Shown here: positions 35,259-41,003 of the stretch, in pieces
How positions within the stretch are numbered: the first letter of the stretch is position 1
Layout of the letters: each line of letters starts with the position of its first letter
NCBI GenBank assembly: GCA_028727605.1
Contig: JAQYOA010000165.1
Span: 1-41,003, forward strand
Origin: Lachnospiraceae bacterium
GTDB lineage: Bacteria; Bacillota; Clostridia; Lachnospirales; Lachnospiraceae
DNA length: 41,003 nucleotides
Direction: 5' to 3'
Position numbers and translations under genes: made by a program
Notes under the pieces: model-generated
Databases searched by the model: none
Seen by the model: the letters and a program-made list of their open reading frames with translations, nothing else
What the model was told of the DNA's origin: nothing

Positions 35259-36125
35259 ATGTCAGTAATACAATCAATTATTCTGGGACTGATTCAGGGA
35301 CTCACAGAGTTTCTTCCTGTAAGCAGTTCCGCACATCTGCTTATTTTCCGGAAACTTCTGCATGTTGCGGACGATCAGACCGTGTTATTTACTGTCTTAC
35401 TTCATTTCGGAACAATAACGGCTGTAGTGGTTTCGTTTTCAAAGGATCTCAAACGTCTTCTGCTTGCGCTTTGCGGCATCGCAGTTGACGCATTACATAA
35501 TCTGAAAGTTTTCATTACGGATAAAAACAGAGGACAGAAACAATATCGAAAACTGTTCGGGACAAATTACCGCCGTCTGGCTTTGTATTTGATGATTACA
35601 ATGATCCCGACGGCATTGATCGGATGTGCATCGATTCCGTTAGTTGAGATGATGTCCGGAAATCTCCTCGCACCCGGTGTGGGGTTATATCTGACAGCTT
35701 TGATGCTGACGGTAGCGGACATGCTGCCGGACGGAGAAAAAACACCCAGGAACATGAAAGCACAGGATGCTTTCCTTGCAGGAGTATTTCAGGGATTTTC
35801 GGCAATTCCGGGGCTTTCCAGGCTTGGCACTACAATCTCAGCATGCGTGATTGGCGGTATGAGCCGTACCTTTGCGGTTAAGTATTCCATGCTTGCCAGT
35901 GTTCCGGCAGTGATTGGTGCATTGATTGCGGAACTGATTCGCATGCCGGGAAATAAAATGGTATTTCAGGCGGTTTATATTCCTGGTATGATTGCTGCGG
36001 CAATTGTGGGATTTCTGGCAATCCGTTTGCTGCTTCGGGCAGTACGAAGCCGTAAATTGAGACTGTTCGCTGTCTACTGTCTGGTTATCGGAACACTCTC
36101 GATCGCAGGATATTATTTGCTTTAA
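35259..36125 (+). CDS. uppP: Undecaprenyl-diphosphatase (BacA type)
   Basis: This membrane enzyme recycles undecaprenyl pyrophosphate, the lipid carrier for cell-wall synthesis, and gives bacitracin tolerance. It has 288 residues with about eight hydrophobic helices. The first motif GLTEFLPVSSSAH is intact. The second motif is PGLSRLGTT at residues 184-192, keeping the catalytic Arg188 but with Leu in place of the usual Ser after it. The ribosome site before the ATG is weak (GGATTAGG). Confidence 0.95.
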   Translation: MSVIQSIILGLIQGLTEFLPVSSSAHLLIFRKLLHVADDQTVLFTVLLHFGTITAVVVSFSKDLKRLLLALCGIAVDALHNLKVFITDKNRGQKQYRKLFGTNYRRLALYLMITMIPTALIGCASIPLVEMMSGNLLAPGVGLYLTALMLTVADMLPDGEKTPRNMKAQDAFLAGVFQGFSAIPGLSRLGTTISACVIGGMSRTFAVKYSMLASVPAVIGALIAELIRMPGNKMVFQAVYIPGMIAAAIVGFLAIRLLLRAVRSRKLRLFAVYCLVIGTLSIAGYYLL

Positions 36126-36191
36126 ACCCATATGGCCGTACCTGTGTAAGGGTCTGGCACTGCAGGTGATAGATTTTGGGAGGAAAATTGC

Positions 36192-38738
36192 ATGGCAAAT
36201 GCATCAAAAGGATCGGCTTCAAGCCGTAAATCTGCTTCAAAAACAGGGAAAAACAATAAAACAGGAAAGAGAAACACAGCGGTAAAGAGTTCTTCTGCTG
36301 CGCCAGAAAAAAAGAAAACTGCCGGAAAGAAGACGACGGCGAAAAAGGAACATGTGAATGAAGGGGTTCGTGCAGAAGTGATTCTGCTTGCGGTTCTTGC
36401 AGTCTCGATCTTGCTGATGCTAAGCAATTTCGGGATGGGAGGCTTTGTCGGGTCTGCAGTCAGTGACTTCTTCTTTGGCGTATTCGGAATATCGGAATGG
36501 ATCTTTCCGGTGGTGCTTTTTGCGGCAGCTGCATTTTATATTGCAAACAGAAGGAATGCCTTAATTATCCGGAAAATATGCAGTCTGGCATGCTGTTTTT
36601 TGCTTTTCTGTGCTTTTTTGCAGTTACTGACAGCAGGATACAGCAAAGATACCACATTTCTGGATTACTATTTTGACAGCGCTTATGATCATCTGGGAGG
36701 AGGATTCCTCGGCGGAGCTCTTGTAAAGATTTTCGGAATGGCTTTTGGAAAAATCGGGGCTTATGTCATCGTTATTATGGGGCTGATCATATCTGCCGTA
36801 ATCATGACACAGAAACCGTTGTTTACTTCTCTGACGGAAAGCGGAGCAAAAGCATACAATAAGGCAAAGGAACGGCGCCGTGCCGCAAAAAAAATCCGGC
36901 AGGAACAAATCGCAGCTGAAACTGTTTCCATGGGAAATCGTGTTCAAAAGGACAGAGAATTCATGGAATCGAAAAAGACAGCAGCACAGGAAAGAAAGTC
37001 GTTAAGACAGGTGATTCCTCTTCGTGAAAACATTTCCACACATCAGATGGAGATGCCGGAACTTTCGATTCAAAGAGGTCAGCAGGAACCGGAAGAAGAA
37101 ATCAAAACAGATCCGGAAGCGGAAGCATCGGATGTCCCTGATACCGCTGCAGATTCGGACAACACAAAAAAGCACAGCAAAAACCCGAAGTCTTCCAGTG
37201 AGGAAATTACGGCGGGTATCGAAAATATCCGACAGGAAATCGGCAAAACGCCGGAAAAAAAACGGAAAAAATATCAGGCTCCTCCGCTGACGCTTCTCAA
37301 AAAGGGAGCGCGAACAGCGATGGGGGACTCAGATGCGCACCTTCGCGAAACAGCGAGAAAACTGGAGGAAACCTTTGAGAGTTTTGGCGTAAAGGTTACA
37401 GTAAATAATGTAAGCTGCGGACCGACGGTTACACGATATGAACTGCTCCCGGAACAGGGAGTGAAGGTCAGCAAAATTGTCAGCTTAACAGATGATATCA
37501 AACTGAGTCTGGCAGCGGCAGATGTTCGAATGGAAGCTCCGATTCCCGGAAAGTCTGCCATTGGAATTGAAGTTCCAAATGAGACAAACACTCCGGTTAT
37601 GCTGCGGGATCTTCTGGAATCCTCCGCATTTCGCAATTTCTCCTCAAATCTCGCATTTGCTGTAGGAAAAGATATCGCGGGTCAGCCGGTGATCGCTGAC
37701 ATTGCGAAAATGCCGCATCTTCTGATTGCGGGTGCCACCGGCTCCGGTAAGTCGGTATGTATCAATACCTTGATCATGAGTATTATTTACAAGGCAAAAC
37801 CGGAAGATGTTAAGCTGATTATGATCGATCCTAAAGTGGTTGAGCTTTCCGTGTATAATGGAATTCCGCATTTGTATATTCCGGTTGTGACAGACCCCAA
37901 GAAAGCATCCGGAGCATTAAACTGGGCTGTTGCGGAGATGACGGATCGCTATAATAAATTTGCCGAATATCATGTGCGTGATATCAAAGGCTATAATGAA
38001 AAGATTATGGAAATGCCTTCTGATGAAGAAAGTCAGAAGCCGGAAAAAATGCCTCAGATTGTCATTATCGTGGACGAGCTTGCGGATCTTATGATGGTTG
38101 CCCCCGGCGAAGTTGAGGATGCAATCTGCCGGCTGGCACAGCTTGCGAGAGCAGCAGGCATCCATCTGATTATTGCCACACAGAGACCGTCTGTAAATGT
38201 CATTACCGGTCTGATTAAGGCAAACATGCCTTCCAGAATTGCTTTCTCCGTTTCCTCCAGTGTGGATTCGAGAACGATTCTGGATATGGGAGGGGCAGAA
38301 AAGCTTCTTGGAAAAGGAGATATGCTCTATAAACCGCAGGACTATCAAAAACCTGCGAGACTGCAGGGCTCTTTTGTGTCCGATAAAGAAGTATCAGATG
38401 TTGTTGCTTATCTGAAGAACCATTACGGTGATGCCGCCTATGACTCCGATGTGGAACAGAAAATTCATTCTTCTTTTGCGGAAGCTTCCCAGCAGGGAGC
38501 GTCCTCTCCGAATGAGCGGGATGTCTATTTTGCGGAGGCAGGAAAGTTTATTATTGAGAAAGATAAGGCGTCCATCGGTATGCTGCAAAGGGTTTTTAAA
38601 ATCGGCTTTAACCGTGCAGCAAGAATTATGGATCAGCTCTGTGAAGCCGGTGTAGTTGGCGAAGAAGAAGGTACGAAACCACGTAAAGTCCTGATGACTA
38701 TGGAAGAATTTGAAAAATACGTGGAGGAATCCGTGTGA
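36192..38738 (+). CDS. ftsK: DNA translocase FtsK/SpoIIIE
   Basis: It pumps chromosomal DNA through the division or sporulation septum. The 848 residues begin with a Lys/Ser/Ala-rich tail (1-55), then four membrane helices (about 60-215), a charged linker (about 215-370), and the RecA-like motor. Walker A is GATGSGKS (514-521), Walker B is VIIVDELADLMM, and RPSVNVITG lies in the ATPase core. The C-terminal gamma winged helix, which reads the polar DNA motifs, is KASIGMLQRVFKIGFNRAARI. GGGAGG precedes the ATG. In this lineage one gene usually serves both division and sporulation. Confidence 0.96.
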   Translation: MANASKGSASSRKSASKTGKNNKTGKRNTAVKSSSAAPEKKKTAGKKTTAKKEHVNEGVRAEVILLAVLAVSILLMLSNFGMGGFVGSAVSDFFFGVFGISEWIFPVVLFAAAAFYIANRRNALIIRKICSLACCFLLFCAFLQLLTAGYSKDTTFLDYYFDSAYDHLGGGFLGGALVKIFGMAFGKIGAYVIVIMGLIISAVIMTQKPLFTSLTESGAKAYNKAKERRRAAKKIRQEQIAAETVSMGNRVQKDREFMESKKTAAQERKSLRQVIPLRENISTHQMEMPELSIQRGQQEPEEEIKTDPEAEASDVPDTAADSDNTKKHSKNPKSSSEEITAGIENIRQEIGKTPEKKRKKYQAPPLTLLKKGARTAMGDSDAHLRETARKLEETFESFGVKVTVNNVSCGPTVTRYELLPEQGVKVSKIVSLTDDIKLSLAAADVRMEAPIPGKSAIGIEVPNETNTPVMLRDLLESSAFRNFSSNLAFAVGKDIAGQPVIADIAKMPHLLIAGATGSGKSVCINTLIMSIIYKAKPEDVKLIMIDPKVVELSVYNGIPHLYIPVVTDPKKASGALNWAVAEMTDRYNKFAEYHVRDIKGYNEKIMEMPSDEESQKPEKMPQIVIIVDELADLMMVAPGEVEDAICRLAQLARAAGIHLIIATQRPSVNVITGLIKANMPSRIAFSVSSSVDSRTILDMGGAEKLLGKGDMLYKPQDYQKPARLQGSFVSDKEVSDVVAYLKNHYGDAAYDSDVEQKIHSSFAEASQQGASSPNERDVYFAEAGKFIIEKDKASIGMLQRVFKIGFNRAARIMDQLCEAGVVGEEEGTKPRKVLMTMEEFEKYVEESV

Positions 38739-38778
38739 TTTTGGATGAAACGTCACATGTTAGCGGAAGGAGTAAAAA

Positions 38779-39918
38779 ATGAAATGTTCCCGCTGCGGTG
38801 CAACGTTGGAGAACGGAAAGCTGTTTTGTCCCATCTGCGGTCAGGAAGTACAGCTTGTTCCGGACTATGAAACGGTAGAAACTGCATATTATAAACAAAA
38901 AGCAATCGAAAAGGAAGAACAGATCCGAAAAGAGAATCGGCGTGCGGCAAAAGAAGAAATGGAGCGGCAGTAAGCGCTTCGCCGCAAGCGCAAGAGAAAA
39001 AGAAAAGCTTCCCTGTTCATTTCCATTCTGGTTTTTCTGGTACTGGCAGGATGCCTGATTGTGCTGTTAATTGCGCAGAAGCACCAGAATTCCTATGATT
39101 ATCAGATTGAGAAGGCTTCAAGTTATCTGGAAAGTCAGGAATATGAAAAAGCAGAAAACCATCTCTATAGGGCTGAGGAGTTGGATCCTGAGAGGGAAGA
39201 AGCATATCTTATGGAACTTCATATGCTGATAGAGAGAGGACAGACGGAACGTCTGATGGTGCGTTTCGGACAGCTTGCGGAGCAGGATCCTGACGGCAGT
39301 GCATATTATGGTGTTATGATATCTTACTTTGAGGAAGAGCAGGCACCTGAAAAGATCAAAGAGCTGCTGGATGAATGTGACAGTGATTTGATTCGAAAGG
39401 AATTTGCGGATTATATAGCGCCTGATCCGGAATTTTCTCTGGAAGGGGGAAATTATACCAGTATTCAGACGGTGACTTTTCTGTCAGATGGGACAGAGGA
39501 GATCTATTATACACTGGATGGAACGGACCCGAACCGGAACAGTATTTTGTACCAAGACGGAATTACTCTGCCTGAGGGAGATACTTTGATCAAGGCAATT
39601 GCATACAGTGAGAAGAAGATTCCCGGGAATATTGTTTCTGCGTCTTACCATGTGACGCTCAAAGTGCCTGATCCTCCTTCGATTTATCCGAAATCAGGAG
39701 AATACACGAACCAGTCAGATACGAATATTTATATTGTGGTTCCAAAAGGATGTACAGCCCACTATGCGTTTGACCGCAAGGCAACTGAAGATGACCCGAT
39801 CTATGACGGTCCGGTTCCTATGCTGGGCGGAGAGCATTCATTCTATGCAATTCTGGTTAATGAAAACGGGAAAATCAGTTCGCAGGGTTCCATTGTTTAC
39901 AAATTGACCGAAACGTGA
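38779..39918 (+). pseudogene. Zinc-ribbon membrane protein with chitobiase-like domains, interrupted by an in-frame TAA
   Basis: One continuous reading frame of 380 codons is split by TAA at 38971-38973. Before it, 64 residues hold a zinc ribbon (CSRCG, then CPICG) and a charged coiled coil. After it, the same frame continues with a basic stretch (RRKRKRKRK), one membrane helix (ISILVFLVLAGCLIVLLIA), a TPR-like region (SSYLESQEYEKAENHLYRA) and two CHB_HEX_C-type beta domains (YYTLDGTDPN; AHYAFDRKA). No frameshift is needed to join them. A GTG at 39061 has no ribosome site and would start inside the membrane helix. The parts clearly form one protein family member, so this is a nonsense mutation, a base-call error or readthrough. 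A strong AAGGAG precedes the ATG. Confidence 0.85.
38974..38991 (+). other. Hairpin directly after the in-frame TAA
   Basis: GCGCTT pairs with AAGCGC around the loop CGCCGC, starting at the base after the stop codon. It may simply reflect the repetitive Arg/Lys codons, or it could affect readthrough. Confidence 0.5.
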
Positions 39919-39997
39919 TAAAGTATTAACAGATTGCACTGCTTTCGCAGAGTGCTATGTTAAAATATCAATCAACAATATAATATAGGAGGATATT

Positions 39998-40885
39998 ATG
40001 TACAAGATTCTAAAAGCGGAAACGCTCGCTGCAAACATCTTCCGCATGGAAGTGGAAGCACCGCGAGTTGCAAAGCACTGTCTGCCTGGACAGTTTGTCA
40101 TTGTCAAAATGGATGAAGTAGGAGAGAGAATACCGCTTACCATCTGTGATTATGACAGAGAAAAGGGAACGATTACCATTGTATTTATGCCCATCGGAGA
40201 ATCTACCCAGAAGCTGAAAACACTGCAGGCGGGTGATTACTTTATGGATTTTGTAGGACCGCTTGGAAAACCGTCTGAATTCTGCAGTGAAGACATCGAA
40301 GAGTTAAAAAAGAAACGGATTGTATTTGTTGCCGGCGGCGTAGGAACGGCTCCGGTGTATCCGCAGCTGAAATGGCTTCATGAGCACGGCATTACTGCAG
40401 ATGCAATTGTCGGCGCGAAAACAAAAGACCTGGTTATCCTGGAGAAAGAGATGAGTGCAGTCAGCAATCTGTATATCACAACCGATGACGGATCTTATGT
40501 TCGCAAAGGTATGGGCACTGATGTTCTCCGCGATCTGGTTCAGAACCAGGGTAAACAGTATGATGTCTGTGTTGCAATCGGACCAATGATTATGATGAAG
40601 TTTGTATGTATTCTGACAAAAGAACTGGGTATTCCGACCGTTGTCAGCATGAACCCGATTATGGTGGACGGAACCGGAATGTGCGGCGCATGCCGTCTGA
40701 CTGTTGGCAATGAGGTGAAATTTGCCTGCGTAGACGGTCCGGAGTTTGACGGCCATCTGATCAATTTTGATGAAGCGATGAAACGCCAGCAGATGTATAA
40801 GACAGAAGAAGGACGTGCCCTTCTGAAATTACAGGAAGGCAGCACACATCACGGCGGATGCGGCCAGTGCGGAGGTGACAAATAA
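39998..40885 (+). CDS. nfnA: NADH-dependent ferredoxin:NADP+ oxidoreductase, small subunit
   Basis: With NfnB it couples NADH and reduced ferredoxin to NADP+ reduction by electron bifurcation or confurcation. The 295 residues have an FAD-binding barrel (about 1-95, with RIPLTICDYD), an NAD-binding domain (VAGGVGTAPVYPQLK) and a [2Fe-2S] site with Cys229, Cys232 and Cys244 (MCGACRLTV, then FACVDGPEFDGH). A Cys-rich tail HGGCGQCGG ends it. AGGAGG precedes the ATG. It overlaps nfnB by one base (TAATG). A weak promoter, TTGCAC/TATGTT, may lie at 39934-39961. Confidence 0.93.
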   Translation: MYKILKAETLAANIFRMEVEAPRVAKHCLPGQFVIVKMDEVGERIPLTICDYDREKGTITIVFMPIGESTQKLKTLQAGDYFMDFVGPLGKPSEFCSEDIEELKKKRIVFVAGGVGTAPVYPQLKWLHEHGITADAIVGAKTKDLVILEKEMSAVSNLYITTDDGSYVRKGMGTDVLRDLVQNQGKQYDVCVAIGPMIMMKFVCILTKELGIPTVVSMNPIMVDGTGMCGACRLTVGNEVKFACVDGPEFDGHLINFDEAMKRQQMYKTEEGRALLKLQEGSTHHGGCGQCGGDK

Positions 40886-41003
40886 TGGACGGATTAGTAC
40901 GTGTACCGGTGCGTGAGCAGGAGCCGAAGGTTCGTGCCACAAACTTTGAGGAAGTATGTTACGGATATAACGAGGAAGAGGCAGTAGCGGAGGCATCTCG
41001 CTG
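40885..41003 (+). CDS. nfnB: NfnB / GltD-like large subunit, N-terminal fragment
   Basis: The frame is open from the ATG at 40885 to the window end (39 full codons). The start DGLVRVPVREQEPKVRATNFEEV and then YNEEEAVAEASRC match the N-terminus of NfnB/GltD-like flavoproteins, with the first cluster cysteine at the edge. It overlaps nfnA by one base, with GGAGG upstream. This is a different gene from gltD at 11251. Confidence 0.88.
   Translation, partial: MDGLVRVPVREQEPKVRATNFEEVCYGYNEEEAVAEASR

Noticed and set aside
38971-38991. Selenocysteine-type recoding at the in-frame stop
   Set aside because: The stop is TAA, not TGA, and the hairpin is only six pairs. Selenocysteine insertion is not supported.
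39979-39984. TATAAT just before nfnA as a promoter
   Set aside because: It directly abuts the AGGAGG ribosome site, so a transcript from it would begin within the site. The weaker TTGCAC/TATGTT pair upstream is more plausible.

Overview
The window looks like a core-genome segment of an anaerobic Gram-positive Clostridia bacterium, most likely Lachnospiraceae. This rests on gene content rather than any search: an LL-diaminopimelate aminotransferase (dapL), an archaeal-type AspRS followed by gatCAB behind a T-box, Rex, NfnAB, DUF3793/DUF2325 proteins, strong AGGAGG ribosome sites and clear sigma-A promoters. I see no insertion sequence, prophage, CRISPR array, rRNA or tRNA gene.

Layout. 1-2512 (minus strand): the N-terminal part of a Csp-like subtilase, then purF. 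2758-4494 (minus): an ammonium transporter fused to a PII domain. 4853-12735 (plus): pyrG, then gltB-gltD (glutamate synthase). 12939-14342: a MATE exporter. 14497-17631: glnA, an ANTAR-domain RNA-binding regulator, and dapL. 17729-22709: a T-box leader and the tRNA-dependent asparagine operon aspS-gatC-gatA-gatB. 22792-25215: a DUF378 membrane protein, an intracellular subtilase, a CDP-alcohol phosphatidyltransferase and a DUF3877-like protein. 25244-26264: a small operon of DUF3793 and DUF2325 proteins behind two matching palindromes. 26364-28552: an MBL-fold hydrolase and isocitrate dehydrogenase. 28591-31438: an ABC-F ATPase divergent from rex. 31534-36125: nnr, a solitary mazF, yebC, a ClpP-like tepA and uppP. 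36192-39918: ftsK/spoIIIE and a zinc-ribbon membrane gene interrupted by an in-frame stop. 39998-41003: nfnA and the start of nfnB.

How it works together. The first 22 kb is dominated by glutamine: import of ammonium (amt-PII), synthesis of glutamine (glnA), recycling to glutamate (gltBD), and glutamine-consuming amidotransferases (purF, pyrG, gatCAB). Isocitrate dehydrogenase can supply 2-oxoglutarate, and NfnAB can supply NADPH.

The most interesting regulatory theme is that amt-PII, gltB and glnA each have a good sigma-A promoter with a stem-loop starting within about 20 nt of the predicted transcript start. The amt stem-loop is a proper terminator overlapped by a competing hairpin. The gene directly after glnA encodes an ANTAR protein, a family that acts by antitermination, and its receiver domain lacks the phosphoacceptor aspartate. 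Other points worth following are a T-box whose specifier region contains overlapping Glu (GAA) and Asn (AAC) codons, the paired palindromes before the DUF3793 operon, and the nonsense codon in the zinc-ribbon gene.
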